Counted from the stretch's first letter, positions 35,828 through 44,510 are shown. The stretch is DNA of 64,000 nt from Butyrivibrio sp. (GCA_017615275.1 JAGAAO010000017.1:1-64000), one strand, 5' to 3'. Notes: a model not told the origin generated them from the letters alone. A program made the numbers and translations.

Positions 35828-36001
35828 TTATTCGATGGTTAAATTATCAGTGCTGATTCCTAAAGCTTTCAGTTTTGCTTTTGCCGTGCATAGCTGAATG
35901 CTTATTTCGGTGTCCTTATCAGCTGCGTTTTTGATTCGCATTAAATTCATATAGTTTTCAATCAGAGCGATTGCAAGTTGTTTTTCGGTCATTTCTTCCA
36001 T
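35828..36001 (-). CDS. 57-residue hypothetical protein
   Basis: On the minus strand an ATG at 36001 opens a 57-codon frame: MEEMTEKQLAIALIENYM, NLMRIKNAADKDTEIS, IQLCTAKAKLKALGIS, TDNLTIE. It is a helical, charged small protein. Its stop is next to a perfect hairpin that would terminate it. On the minus strand TATAAT is present near 36040 with TTGACG further upstream. No family is recognised; composition and clean boundaries suggest a real gene. Confidence 0.5.
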   Translation of the reverse strand: MEEMTEKQLAIALIENYMNLMRIKNAADKDTEISIQLCTAKAKLKALGISTDNLTIE

Positions 36002-36209
36002 AATTGCCTACTTTCTTAAGAACTATCAATACATTTATTTTTGCATTATATTTTAGCGGAAATAAAAATGCCGTCAAATAATGAAAGAAGGGTAATAGCA
36101 AAAGAAGAAAAAAATAAATGCATAATATCCCGATAAAAAATATTGCGATTAAACGTGATAAAATTATTATGTACAGTTCTATGTGAAAAAGTGGGATGAG
36201 GAATCTGCT

Positions 36210-36675
36210 ATGACAAAATGGATAATTCCAAGTAATTCTAAGAAACAAGTCTATAGGTATTGTAGTAGGAACTTCAAAGGAGAATGTCAGGTACTATTGT
36301 AAGACACATGGCCTGGGCGGATATGTAGAGCAGGTAAAGATTCATTATGATGAGCACCGCAATACCCCTGATAATTGTAAGTATTGTGGCGGTTATATTG
36401 AGAGGAATCCTCACTCAGGGAAAAAGCTTTTTTGCTCAGATGAGTGCAGGAGAAGATGGTGGAAAGAGCATCCTGATGCAGGTAATAAATCCGCTGGCGC
36501 TTATTACAATCAGGTTTGCGCCTATTGTGGCCGCTTTTTTTCATTATATGGGAAGAAGGGATGGAAGTATTGCTGCCACAACTGCTATATCATGGATCGG
36601 TTCTGGTCGGATGATGATAAGGGCAGGGCAGTAGCCAAGAGCCCTGACAGGAAAACGATAGTTCTTTCTATATGA
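36210..36675 (+). pseudogene. HTH plus double zinc-finger protein, frameshifted
   Basis: From 36226 one frame encodes SIGIVVGTSKENVRYYCKTHG (end of a sigma-like HTH; shown in part), CKYCGGYIERN, LFCSDECRRRWWKEHP, VCAYCGRFF and KYCCHNCY, ending at 36675. The four Cys pairs look like two zinc fingers. The native start is missing: an ATG at 36210 opens a different frame (MTKWIIPSNSKKQVYRYCSR) that stops at 36294. A shift of about one base would join the two. I recall such proteins as mobile-element-linked regulators in Lachnospiraceae; the function is not known. Confidence 0.55.
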
Positions 36676-36733
36676 TAAGTATAGATACCCATGCTGGCAT
36701 TACTTTTGCTAGTATGGGTATATTTTGACTGTT

Positions 36734-36790
36734 AATCGGCAAAATAAAATGAAACTATGCAAACAAAAAAGCGGAAATAAATTGCCGATT
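36734..36790. promoter_or_regulatory. Paired operator-like sites upstream of the Fic gene
   Basis: AATCGGCAA (36734-36742) and TTGCCGATT (36782-36790) are perfect inverted copies 39 bases apart. The second copy abuts TATAAT at about 36795. The HTH carried by the Fic protein could be the ligand, which would make the gene autoregulated; this is inference. Confidence 0.5.
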
Positions 36791-36834
36791 GTGATATAAT
36801 AATATTACTGAAAATAACTTGAAAGGGCATAAAC

Positions 36835-37731
36835 ATGGGATATATTGATGTTTTGACTACGGCAAAAAAGTGGAAAGTATCTGAAAGAAGTGTCAGGAAT
36901 TATTGCCAGTCAGGAAGAGTTCCCGGTGCAGTGATAGATAAAGGAGTCTGGCTAATACCTGATGATGCCGAGAAACCTGAGCGGAAGACACGTAGAGGAA
37001 AGATTCCAACAGATATTTTGCCTCGCCTTAAAATGGAAAAAGAAGCAGGTATTCCTGGTGGCATATATCATAAGGTTCAGATAGAATTCACATATAACTC
37101 TAATCACATTGAAGGAAGCAGGCTTACCCACGATCAGACAAGATATATCTTCGAAACAAATACTATTGGAGTAGAGGATGATACTGTTAACGTGGATGAT
37201 ATTGTGGAGACAGTTAATCACTTTAAATGCATAGATCTTGTTATAGAGCAGGCTGGGTACGTGCTAAGTGAAGCTTTTATAAAGCAGCTTCATCTTGTGC
37301 TTAAATCCGGAACATCAGACAGCCGTAAAAACTGGTTTGCTGTTGGGGATTATAAGAGGTTGGAGAATGAAGTGGGTGGAATGGCTACTGCGCATCCATC
37401 TGATGTTGCCAGTGAGATAAAGAAGCTACTGAAATCCTATAACAGCACCAAGGAAAAGACACTGGAAGAGATAATAGATTTTCATTGTAGGTTTGAAAGA
37501 ATACATCCATTTCAGGATGGTAACGGGCGTGTTGGCAGACTTATCATGTTCAAGGAATGTCTTAGAAATGGAATAACCCCATTTATAATAGAAGATGATA
37601 TTAAGGAGTTTTATTATAGAGGGCTGAAGGAGCGGAGCCACGAAAAAGGCTATCTTACTGACACAGCCTTAACTTGTCAGGACAGATTCAAGGCTTACAT
37701 GGATTACTTTGGAATTAAGTACTACGATTAA
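36835..37731 (+). CDS. Fic-domain AMP-transferase with N-terminal DNA-binding domain
   Basis: Fic enzymes usually transfer AMP to Thr, Ser or Tyr of target proteins. The 298-residue protein begins with a MerR-like helix-turn-helix (YIDVLTTAKKWKVSERSV, VWLIPDDAEKPERK). A class II autoinhibitory motif SNHIEGS (89-95, S-x-x-x-E-G) follows, then the full catalytic motif HPFQDGNGRVGRL at about 224-236. All key residues appear present. The DNA-binding head suggests transcriptional self-control, consistent with the inverted repeats upstream. GAAAGG precedes the ATG. Nearby gene decay suggests it is part of the mobile island. Confidence 0.88.
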   Translation: MGYIDVLTTAKKWKVSERSVRNYCQSGRVPGAVIDKGVWLIPDDAEKPERKTRRGKIPTDILPRLKMEKEAGIPGGIYHKVQIEFTYNSNHIEGSRLTHDQTRYIFETNTIGVEDDTVNVDDIVETVNHFKCIDLVIEQAGYVLSEAFIKQLHLVLKSGTSDSRKNWFAVGDYKRLENEVGGMATAHPSDVASEIKKLLKSYNSTKEKTLEEIIDFHCRFERIHPFQDGNGRVGRLIMFKECLRNGITPFIIEDDIKEFYYRGLKERSHEKGYLTDTALTCQDRFKAYMDYFGIKYYD

Positions 37732-37927
37732 TTATAGGTGACAAAGAGTTATAGGCTAATGATTGAAAAATTATTGCATGAGATGGGAAACAGCTTTTGG
37801 CGGACGGATTGCTTGTTCCTTGCATTTAAAGCCTTTTGCATGTTTTAGGGGAAAATACATAGCTATAACTCGTGAGGAGTATCAAAAAGCGCTAAAGGAG
37901 AAATATAAGGCTAATGGAAAGCGTTGA
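37732..37927. other. Gene-free stretch after the Fic gene
   Basis: It contains short open stretches (for example YIAITREEYQKALKEKYKA around 37857-37926) but no start with a binding site, no terminator with a T-tract and no RNA gene that I can recognise. It probably holds gene debris. Confidence 0.4.
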
Positions 37928-38218
37928 TTTTTACAAGTACCCAGGCGAGGATGTTCTTATAAATTTTTTGATTGTCATGATGCAGAAGAGCTAGCATTGC
38001 TTGAAGCGCTGTCTACAGGAGCAAACTTGTTATAGCTTGACGCAAGCATTCTGTCATTTAATAAAGGCGACAATTCCGGTCTGGTATCTATATTCAATAG
38101 ATGCATTATTCCCGTTGAAGAATATAGTAATCTTCAAAAGCAGTTATCTTCCAAATTTTTAATATTATCTGAGGATGATATAGACGATGATCTTGCTAAA
38201 AGAATATTTGGGATATAG
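37928..38218 (+). pseudogene. Unrecognised gene remnant with in-frame TAG
   Basis: One frame runs from 37928 to 38218 with a single TAG at 38033. Before it: DCHDAEELALLEALSTGANLL; after it: LDASILSFNKGDNSGLVSIF, NRCIIPVEEYSNLQKQLSS, ILSEDDIDDDLAKRIFGI (shown in part). The two halves read as one continuous protein, so a Leu- or Gln-type codon has probably mutated to a stop. There is no start codon or binding site. I do not recognise the family. Confidence 0.35.
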
Positions 38219-38339
38219 CTTTTGGCTCACAGAAAACGAAAGTGCTCTGTATTAATCTACTACTTCCTAATGTGAAGTTTACTATGCTTGCAAAGCATGA
38301 TAAACTAGAAACTGCATGAACACATAGTCTGTGAAGGTT

Positions 38340-38358
38340 ATGTTCACGCTATGATAGG
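38340..38358. repeat. Dispersed repeat, copy 1 (TATGTTCACGCTATGATAG)
   Basis: This 19-mer occurs again exactly at 50141-50159. The flanks also share TAGTC(C/T)GT upstream and a TG...TATGC pattern downstream, so the true repeat is about 35-40 bases. Here TGAACACATA upstream can pair with TATGTTCA. Both copies lie in debris-rich intergenic DNA. Confidence 0.55.
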
Positions 38359-38428
38359 TGAATATGCGGATTTGAGACGATTTTGGGACGGAATAAATTT
38401 ACTAGAATTAAAGTTTTGATATAAAGGA

Positions 38429-40027
38429 ATGGATTTTATTAGGAAACGCATGAAAATACAGATAAAGTGGTTTTACTGTATTTTTTCGGCATTATTTTCA
38501 CTTATGCTTGTTTTTAGCAGGCATGTTTTTTATGAACCTGAAGGAACGGGTACTGTTGATAATATATATTTTAAGGATTTACACATAGTTGATCTTTTTG
38601 TATGGATTATTCTTTTTGTGCTGATATACGTTGTGATTTCTTTTCTTCCTAAGGTGAGAAAAGAGATTTTTTTTGGTACAAAAAGAGAAGGAAAGTGTAT
38701 TGCTCAGTTTTTGATTACATTTTTTGTGATGGCTGTTTGCTATTTTCCATATGTGGCTTCTTTTTGGCCGGGTGGAGTCTACTCGGATACTATGGGCTCG
38801 ATAGAAATTGCGTTGGGATTAGAAAAAATGACATCCCATGAACCAATAGGCTACACGTTGCTTTGGATGCTAATGTACAAAATCGCAGGAGGAAGCTTAA
38901 ATCCCGGCGACTATGGCGCTATGTACTTATTTACAGTAGTGCAAACCCTTGCAATGATACTTCTGTTAACATTCTTTGTTAATTGGCTTTATCGCAGAGG
39001 ACTTAAAAAGTTAGTCTGTGTTTTTATCACGCTGTTTTTTTCTTTGTGTCCTCTTTATCCATTATATTGTGTCTCATTGTGGAAAGATACAGTTTTTGGA
39101 ATGATCATCTTTGGATACTCATGGTTTTTGTATTGCTTCATTGAAAACATCAAGGCAAAAGAGGATGTTTCGAAAAGATATTTATTTGGATTGGTTCTAC
39201 TTAATGTCTGTGTGATGTTTTTTAGAAATAACGGAATATATGTTGCAGTCATTACAGGGATCATTGCTGTATTTGTAATTCGTGAGTATAGGAATGCTTT
39301 AAAGAAAGTAATAATCTCTTTAGTTATTACTATGGCAGCTTGTATTATCATTAAGTATCCTGTTTTTAATGCTTTGGGTTACAATGTGGATTCTAAGGTT
39401 GAGAGCTTGGGAATTCCATTGCAGCAGACATCTTATATCTTGTGTACGGGTGGAAAAGTGTCGGAAAGCAGTATGGAAGTATTAGATAGCATAATACCTA
39501 TTGAACAGTGGTACTCTGTTTATGATCCTACAGTGGTCGACTATATTAAATTTGATCCTTCTTTCAACAGAGATTGGTTTAATGAGAATGTAGGGCTTTT
39601 TATAAAGACATATTTAAGGCTTTGCTGCGATAATCCTGTAAAGGCTGTCAAAGCATATCTTCTTACTACAATGGGGTATTGGGATACTTTCAAGTCATCG
39701 TCTTCAGCATATATTTGTCCTACGTCGATTGCCTGGACAGGAATTTTCCAAGAGGACTATTTTGGATACTATACTGATATAAGTTTTCAAAGTGCCGTTA
39801 TGCCCAAACATTATGTAAGTGCAGCTATTTTCGCATGGCTTGTAATCTTCGTGTTATTATTCCTGTTGGAAAATAAAAGAGCAGGAGATATTTTGCCACT
39901 TATTCCTGCTCTGGCGGTGTGGTTTACTATAATGTTGGCGGCTCCACTAGCGTTTTCTTTCCGCTATGTATTCGCTGTGTTCTTATGCGTGCCAATTTAC
40001 TTGTTGTGTCTTGGTGAAAAAAATTAA
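38429..40027 (+). CDS. Polytopic membrane protein (DUF6020-like, GT-C-type architecture)
   Basis: The 532-residue protein has about 11-12 hydrophobic segments across its length. The first external loop contains WPGGVYSDTMGSIEIA and TSHEPIGYTLLWML, a pattern similar to the DUF6020 family in which a luminal Asp and His recall GT-C glycosyltransferases. A large extracytoplasmic loop spans about 330-450. A role in polysaccharide or glycan assembly is possible but not shown. The ATG at 38429 has AAAGGA upstream. It stands alone, between island debris and a toxin-antitoxin remnant. Confidence 0.65.
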   Translation: MDFIRKRMKIQIKWFYCIFSALFSLMLVFSRHVFYEPEGTGTVDNIYFKDLHIVDLFVWIILFVLIYVVISFLPKVRKEIFFGTKREGKCIAQFLITFFVMAVCYFPYVASFWPGGVYSDTMGSIEIALGLEKMTSHEPIGYTLLWMLMYKIAGGSLNPGDYGAMYLFTVVQTLAMILLLTFFVNWLYRRGLKKLVCVFITLFFSLCPLYPLYCVSLWKDTVFGMIIFGYSWFLYCFIENIKAKEDVSKRYLFGLVLLNVCVMFFRNNGIYVAVITGIIAVFVIREYRNALKKVIISLVITMAACIIIKYPVFNALGYNVDSKVESLGIPLQQTSYILCTGGKVSESSMEVLDSIIPIEQWYSVYDPTVVDYIKFDPSFNRDWFNENVGLFIKTYLRLCCDNPVKAVKAYLLTTMGYWDTFKSSSSAYICPTSIAWTGIFQEDYFGYYTDISFQSAVMPKHYVSAAIFAWLVIFVLLFLLENKRAGDILPLIPALAVWFTIMLAAPLAFSFRYVFAVFLCVPIYLLCLGEKN

Positions 40028-40062
40028 ACGCGAAATGATTATAATAGGATTCTGAAAATATT

Positions 40063-40131
40063 TCAGAACAGTTTATCTGCTATTTCCTTTATGACCTCTT
40101 TGAAGAGTTCTTTATCATTATGCAAGTACAT
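40063..40131 (-). pseudogene. Truncated AbiEii-type toxin (first 22 codons)
   Basis: On the minus strand the ATG at 40131 opens MYLHNDKELFKEVI then KEIADKLF and a TGA at 40063. This is how AbiEii/DUF1814 nucleotidyltransferase toxins begin. Relatives have about 280-300 residues. The frame ends inside a palindrome (TTCTGAAA/TTTCAGAA, about 40050-40068), which may mark the deletion point. It overlaps the antitoxin gene by 14 bases, the usual bicistronic arrangement. Confidence 0.55.
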
Positions 40132-40741
40132 GGTCTAACCTCATTTCATAATAATATCGGAAAGTTGAATCCGGATACTGTCTTATATATCGGTCAATAT
40201 CTTCTCTTGTGATATTGTTTGCAAGAGAATAATTTTTGATTTTTTCTCTTGCTTCATCATAATCGCTGTCAAGGTAGGAATCTAGGTTTTTTAATAATTC
40301 CAAAAGCTGAAGTACCTTAACGTTCTCATCAGAAATAGGCACATTGGTTTTTCTGACGATAAAGGGCTGCTTGCCGATTAGAACTTCCCTAACAATGGCA
40401 GCTATATTATTGCTGACAATTTCTTTCTTCATAGGTACCTGCATGGACAGACCAATTATGTTGGCAAAGGTGCTGCCTGAATAATAGCCGTCTGTTTTGC
40501 CACCGCGGGAGATGTATTTATATCTGGCCACCGTTTCAGGAGTGGGACCGGAAGATGAGCTAAAACGTGTCTTTTTTGGAATATAATATATTCCCTTCTC
40601 ATAGCGTACAATCTTACCAGAATCCGCAAGCGTCTTAATCTGCTGACGGAAGTTGTCTCTTTGCATTCCTTCTATATGGATGTCATCGAGGAAAATAGGT
40701 TCCCCGTCATCATAATGTTCTTTTAAATATTCATAAAGCAT
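40118..40741 (-). CDS. AbiEi-like antitoxin (DUF6088 family)
   Basis: On the minus strand the start is the ATG at 40741, with GAGGAG 6 bases upstream; a TTG at 40759 is in frame but would place that site inside the gene. The 207-residue protein has an N-terminal winged helix (QRDNFRQQIKTLADSGKIVR) with YEKGIYYIPKK, then a central region GGKTDGYYSGSTFANIIGL. These proteins repress the AbiE-type operon and neutralise the AbiEii nucleotidyltransferase in type IV toxin-antitoxin or phage abortive-infection systems. Its toxin is truncated here (40063-40131), so it appears to be an orphan antitoxin. Confidence 0.68.
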   Translation of the reverse strand: MLYEYLKEHYDDGEPIFLDDIHIEGMQRDNFRQQIKTLADSGKIVRYEKGIYYIPKKTRFSSSSGPTPETVARYKYISRGGKTDGYYSGSTFANIIGLSMQVPMKKEIVSNNIAAIVREVLIGKQPFIVRKTNVPISDENVKVLQLLELLKNLDSYLDSDYDEAREKIKNYSLANNITREDIDRYIRQYPDSTFRYYYEMRLDHVLA

Positions 40742-40972
40742 AATTTGCTCCTCATACAATCACGATAGATAATTTGCAATATTATATATAATGAATTATA
40801 GAAGAGAAGAAAAGCAGTGTCAATATGATGAGGGATAGGGTGACTTATATTATCGGATTTAGGGGGATGCGATGCGAGAGATTGTTGCTGATGAAACTAA
40901 AAAATGATAAAAAGTAGAAATTTGAATCTTGTGGTTAATGATGTTCTATTTTTTTATTTTTTTGTAACCTTT

Positions 40973-40992
40973 CATTCCTTACGATTGTATTA
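40973..40992 (+). promoter_or_regulatory. Possible ECF-type promoter of the sigma factor gene
   Basis: TGTAACC (40973-40979) and GTATTA (40987-40992) resemble the AAC-rich -35 and CGTA-like -10 of ECF sigma promoters. The spacing from the end of the -35 to the -10 is short for the usual 16, so other alignments should be tried. Confidence 0.3.
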
Positions 40993-41022
40993 TTAATATA
41001 AGGCCTTATTGAGGAGTAGCAA

Positions 41023-41505
41023 ATGAGAATACCTGTACAGGAATTAGTAGATATGTACAAGAATAACATCTACGCCGCGGCGTTTAATATATGCAAAAGT
41101 TCAGCTGATGCAGAGGATGTGGTTCAGGAGACATTTTTACAATATTACATAACAAAAAAAGAATTTGATGACGAAAAGCACATCCGATACTGGATACTGA
41201 GAGTGGCAATCAATAAAGCAAAAAACATTCAGTCCTCATTCAGACGGAGAAATGAAACGGCGCTGGAGGATTATGTCGAAACGCTTACGTTTGAGACGCC
41301 TGAAAGCAGAGAACTATTTGAAGAAGTTATGAAATTGCCGGAGAAGTACCGAGTTGTGATCCATCTGTTTTACTATGAGGATTACAGCGTAAAAGAGATA
41401 GCGAAGATTCTTAGGGTTACAGAAAGTAGCGTTAAGGTCAGGCTTTCGCGTGGACGTGCCAAATTAAAAGACGCACTAAAGGAGGGATGGGAAGATGAGC
41501 AATAA
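41023..41505 (+). CDS. ECF-type RNA polymerase sigma factor
   Basis: The 160-residue sigma-70-like factor has region 2 (YAAAFNICKSSADAEDVVQETFLQYY) (shown in part) and region 4 (LPEKYRVVIHLFYYEDYSVKEIAKILRVTESSVKVRLSRGRAKL; key residues EIAKIL and SVKVRLSRGR). The ATG follows GAGGAG. It overlaps the next gene by 11 bases, which encodes a membrane protein of anti-sigma type, so the pair probably forms a signalling unit that responds to envelope conditions. Confidence 0.88.
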   Translation: MRIPVQELVDMYKNNIYAAAFNICKSSADAEDVVQETFLQYYITKKEFDDEKHIRYWILRVAINKAKNIQSSFRRRNETALEDYVETLTFETPESRELFEEVMKLPEKYRVVIHLFYYEDYSVKEIAKILRVTESSVKVRLSRGRAKLKDALKEGWEDEQ

Positions 41506-42124
41506 AGAAAATTATAAGAAGGCTTTTTCAGTACTTAAGTCCTCCTGCGACTTTACTTTGGAGGAAAAAGAGATGAAAAAAATTACGAGATTAAATGCAC
41601 ATAAGAATCTTTTGACAGCGGCAGCAGTGCTGTTGGTACTTGTTGTTGGTTCCGGAACAGCATATGCAGCAGATATCGGTGGAGTTCGAGAGGCTGTTCA
41701 GATTTGGATTGAAGGCAAACAGACTGATGTTACTATCAAGGATGAAGGAGTTGAGTATGTTGATAAGGATGGAAATATTCAAGAGCAAACGGGCTATAAG
41801 TGCAGTCCTTTTGAAAATCGTCCATTGACAGGGGAAGAGATGGCTGAGGAAATGAAAGATTGGGTATATGTGGAAAAACTTGATGATGGTACGGTACATG
41901 TTTATTATCATGATCGGGATTATGACATCACAGATAAGATTGTGGAGAAGGAACAGAAAGAGAAGCACGGGGATGCGATTGAAGCTAAGGAGTGTCATTT
42001 GCATATTGTAGGAGTTGATCCCGAAGTATATGTGGATATAGTTTTCGATGAAAACAATGAGGAGCTTGAGCTGGGCCATGGTCCGACGCCGGAGCGTAAA
42101 ACTGATTATATTGAATTGAACTAA
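41495..42124 (+). CDS. Membrane-anchored putative anti-sigma factor
   Basis: The 209-residue protein has a short cytoplasmic N-terminus (NYKKAFSVLKSSCDFTLEEKEMKK), one membrane segment at about 37-57 (LLTAAAVLLVLVVGSGTAYA) and an extracytoplasmic domain rich in Asp and Glu with several His (HVYYHDRD, ECHLHIVG). The topology and the overlap with the sigma gene argue for an anti-sigma role; no zinc-binding anti-sigma motif is seen. The signal sensed outside is unknown. Confidence 0.7.
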   Translation: MSNKENYKKAFSVLKSSCDFTLEEKEMKKITRLNAHKNLLTAAAVLLVLVVGSGTAYAADIGGVREAVQIWIEGKQTDVTIKDEGVEYVDKDGNIQEQTGYKCSPFENRPLTGEEMAEEMKDWVYVEKLDDGTVHVYYHDRDYDITDKIVEKEQKEKHGDAIEAKECHLHIVGVDPEVYVDIVFDENNEELELGHGPTPERKTDYIELN

Positions 42125-42146
42125 TGAATAACATTATAGATAAAAG

Positions 42147-42176
42147 AAAAGCTGGCAGGAAACTGTCAGCTTTTTT
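42147..42176 (+). terminator. Terminator of the sigma/anti-sigma operon
   Basis: AAAAGCTGGCAG-GAAA-CTGTCAGCTTTT, with one G-U pair, followed by two further T. A tetraloop hairpin directly behind the operon. Confidence 0.88.
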
Positions 42177-42178
42177 CA

Positions 42179-42212
42179 TTGAATAGGAAATTTCTCCGAA
42201 TTTCCTATTCAA
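42179..42212. repeat. 14-bp inverted repeat TTGAATAGGAAATT / AATTTCCTATTCAA
   Basis: The arms are perfect with a 6-base TCTCCG loop. It directly follows the terminator and has no T-tract of its own. It could be a small element end or an operator. Confidence 0.45.
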
Positions 42213-42281
42213 TAAAAATGCTTCGCATGAGCTAAGCACTAGTGCGTGCCATACAGAGGAGGGATGCGCAGCTCGCGGAGC

Positions 42282-42343
42282 GGAACATAATTGCTTCGCA
42301 ATACCGCTCGCGCGCGAAAGAGTCGCAAGCGACTCTTTGTTCC
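42282..42343. repeat. Palindromic intergenic repeat, variant copy (GGAAC...GTTCC ends)
   Basis: GGAAC (42282-42286) and GTTCC (42339-42343) enclose three smaller hairpins: TTGC-TTC-GCAA, CGCGCGCG, and AAAGAGTCGC-AA-GCGACTCTTT (perfect 10 bp, 42317-42338). The ends recall the copies at 13917 and 50237. No gene is seen between 42125 and 42471; a weak promoter TTGAGT-N17-TACATT (42369-42397) may serve the AraC gene. Confidence 0.4.
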
Positions 42344-42471
42344 AGAGTAAGACTTGTAATGAAAACGGTTGAGTATTATCATTCGGTTAAATACATTCTC
42401 TAAGAGGGCAAAAATAGTCGAGAAATGAATAGGTCTTTTTAGATAGTATTAGCTCATAAGGAGGTGAGCAG

Positions 42472-43347
42472 ATGGAAGAACAGAGAAAAGCAGTTCGCAA
42501 GATGCAGGATTATATCAATGATCATATCTCGGAGGAGATAACTATTGGAGATCTTGCAAAAGCGGCATCTTTTTCTCCCTGGTATGCCAGAAGAATATTC
42601 ATCAAGTATCTCGAAATGACACCGGCAGTTTATATTAGGCGCCTTAAGCTGTCCAAGTCAGCACTACGCCTTCGCGATGAATCTTGTCAGATCCTCGACG
42701 TAGCACTGGATATGGGATTTGGAAGTGTTGATGGATATCAGCGTGCATTTAGGCGCGAGTTTGGAGTGAATCCCAAAGAGTACTCCACAAGCCCGATTCC
42801 CGTCTGGCTTTTTACTCCTTCATTCATCATCGATAAAGGAAGGAGCGAGAGTGAGTTGAGCGATATCAGAAATGTATTTATTCAGGTGGTTGAGAAACCT
42901 TCACGCAAAGTGATCATAAAAAGAGGGGTTAATGCAACAGAGTATTGGAGCTACTGTGAGGAAGTCGGCTGTGATGTCTGGGGACTTCTGACCAGTATAA
43001 AGTCCATTAGCGGAGAGCCGGTTTGTTTATTTCTTCCCAAGGAACTCAGAAATCCCGTAACAAATGAATATGTACAGGGCGTAGAGGTTGAGCCGGATTA
43101 TAAGGGAGAGGTTCCTGAAGGATTTGAAGTAATCGATCTTCCTGCATCCACATATCTTCTTTTCAGAGGAGAACCATTCGCTGAAGAGAACTATGAGGCG
43201 GCTATACGCGAGATCTGGGATGCTGAGAAAAAGTATAATCCTGAGTTTATCGGGTTTAAATGGGATGACACTAACCCTCGTGTCCAACTCGAGCCAAGGG
43301 GCGATCGAGGTTATATAGAGTTGGTCCCGGTTAAAAAACTCAGTTGA
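42472..43347 (+). CDS. AraC-family regulator with GyrI-like effector domain
   Basis: The 291-residue protein has two AraC helix-turn-helix motifs in the first 105 residues (TIGDLAKAASFSPWYARRIF; ILDVALDMGFGSVDGYQRAF, then RREFGVNPKEY). A C-terminal GyrI/BmrR-like small-molecule-binding domain follows (about 140-291, ending GYIELVPVKKLS). Such regulators often respond to drugs or hydrophobic compounds and control efflux genes; the target here is unknown. GGAGGTGAG lies upstream, and a perfect terminator follows. Confidence 0.88.
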   Translation: MEEQRKAVRKMQDYINDHISEEITIGDLAKAASFSPWYARRIFIKYLEMTPAVYIRRLKLSKSALRLRDESCQILDVALDMGFGSVDGYQRAFRREFGVNPKEYSTSPIPVWLFTPSFIIDKGRSESELSDIRNVFIQVVEKPSRKVIIKRGVNATEYWSYCEEVGCDVWGLLTSIKSISGEPVCLFLPKELRNPVTNEYVQGVEVEPDYKGEVPEGFEVIDLPASTYLLFRGEPFAEENYEAAIREIWDAEKKYNPEFIGFKWDDTNPRVQLEPRGDRGYIELVPVKKLS

Positions 43348-43366
43348 TTTGAAATTGTGAATTCAT

Positions 43367-43397
43367 GGTCGTTACCCACACGGGTAACGACCTTTTT
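43367..43397 (+). terminator. Terminator after the AraC gene
   Basis: GGTCGTTACCC (43367-43377) and GGGTAACGACC (43382-43392), loop of four, then TTTTT. Confidence 0.9.
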
Positions 43398-43399
43398 GT

Positions 43400-43551
43400 T
43401 TTATGTAACAGTCATATCGGTTATAGTAGGCATTATCGCAGTGCTTCTTCTTGCAATGGGCAGGGAAGCCTACGGAGTTTCAATACTGTTTATGATGATA
43501 GTGGCGAAAGGAGTCTTGATAAATAATTGCTTTATTACTTTAAAAAGTTAG
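43400..43551 (+). pseudogene. Fragment of a small membrane protein
   Basis: The frame ending at 43551 encodes FYVTVISVIVGIIAVLLLAM and VSILFMMIVAKGVLINNCF (shown in part), two hydrophobic segments. The only start in frame is upstream of the AraC terminator, so a native N-terminus is missing. Probably the end of a membrane gene left after deletion. Confidence 0.35.
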
Positions 43552-43573
43552 CGAAATAATGCGATAAATGTTG

Positions 43574-43579
43574 TATAAT
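43574..43579 (+). promoter_or_regulatory. -10 element of the CPBP gene
   Basis: A perfect TATAAT lies 28 bases before the ATG. No convincing -35 is seen upstream. Confidence 0.4.
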
Positions 43580-43607
43580 AAATCAACTAAAACAACATGG
43601 AGGGCGT

Positions 43608-44510
43608 ATGAAAAGAGAAAAGAAAGTAATAAAGCATCGTGTTTTGGATCGTAACACAGTTTTGGGGATAATTCTTCTGGCTATATTTGCGTACTTAATG
43701 GTAGCGTTTGTATTAGGTACAGTAGTCGGAGCAATTATTGGAATTGCGGCAGTATTTGCAGGTATTGAAGAATTTGAGACGGTGATATACGTGGGATGTG
43801 TCTTGGCGTCTTTTTTAATGCTTGCAATCCACAAGAGATGGTTCTATCCGGAGTTTGACGGGTGTCTGAAATTTGATAAGAGACTTGGCAGATGGATGCT
43901 GAACGCACTTTTGGTCTTTGTTATTTTGAGCGTTCCGGGGATTGTGAGTATGCTTATAAGCAAAGCGGATTTTGCTATGGTTAGTGTGAAAAGTATGCTT
44001 GTCGCTTTGGTTGCGGGTGTTTCGGAAGAAATAGCATTCAGAGGGGTTCCGGGATCCTACGCTATGAGACAGATTAATGAAGCAAAAAAAATCACAATGC
44101 CGCTCATTATTACATCATTACTTTTTGCATTGGTTCACGGTGTTAACCTTTTTATGGGAGCAACGGTACAGGCAACTGTTTTCCAAATGCTGGTTGCCTT
44201 CGCGGGAGGCTGCGTATTTTTTGCGTTATTCCTTAGAAGCGGCAGTGTATTGCCTCCGATGATGGTTCATTTTCTGTATGATGTATGTGCGCTGACTAAT
44301 GCAGATCTGGTAAGTGAGAGTGGAATTATACAGGGGAATCTCTCTACAAGAGATATTGTTGACAATTTGATTCTTGTGGCGGTTGAGATAGGAGTTACGC
44401 TTTTCCTTCTTCGTAAATCGGTTTGGGGAGATATTATGGATGTTTGGGAAAAGAAATGGAACAAAAAGGAAAAAGAATCAGTACAAGTTTCCGAAGCAAA
44501 GGCTAGCTGA
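43608..44510 (+). CDS. CPBP-family intramembrane metalloprotease (CAAX/Abi)
   Basis: The 300-residue protein has about eight membrane segments. It has the CPBP motifs: SEEIAFRG (Glu140, Glu141, Arg145), FALVHGVN and HFLYDV, which supply the metal ligands and catalytic Glu. Bacterial members are linked to bacteriocin self-immunity or protein processing; the role here cannot be told from context. The ATG has GGAGG 6 bases upstream, and a TATAAT is present. Confidence 0.87.
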   Translation: MKREKKVIKHRVLDRNTVLGIILLAIFAYLMVAFVLGTVVGAIIGIAAVFAGIEEFETVIYVGCVLASFLMLAIHKRWFYPEFDGCLKFDKRLGRWMLNALLVFVILSVPGIVSMLISKADFAMVSVKSMLVALVAGVSEEIAFRGVPGSYAMRQINEAKKITMPLIITSLLFALVHGVNLFMGATVQATVFQMLVAFAGGCVFFALFLRSGSVLPPMMVHFLYDVCALTNADLVSESGIIQGNLSTRDIVDNLILVAVEIGVTLFLLRKSVWGDIMDVWEKKWNKKEKESVQVSEAKAS

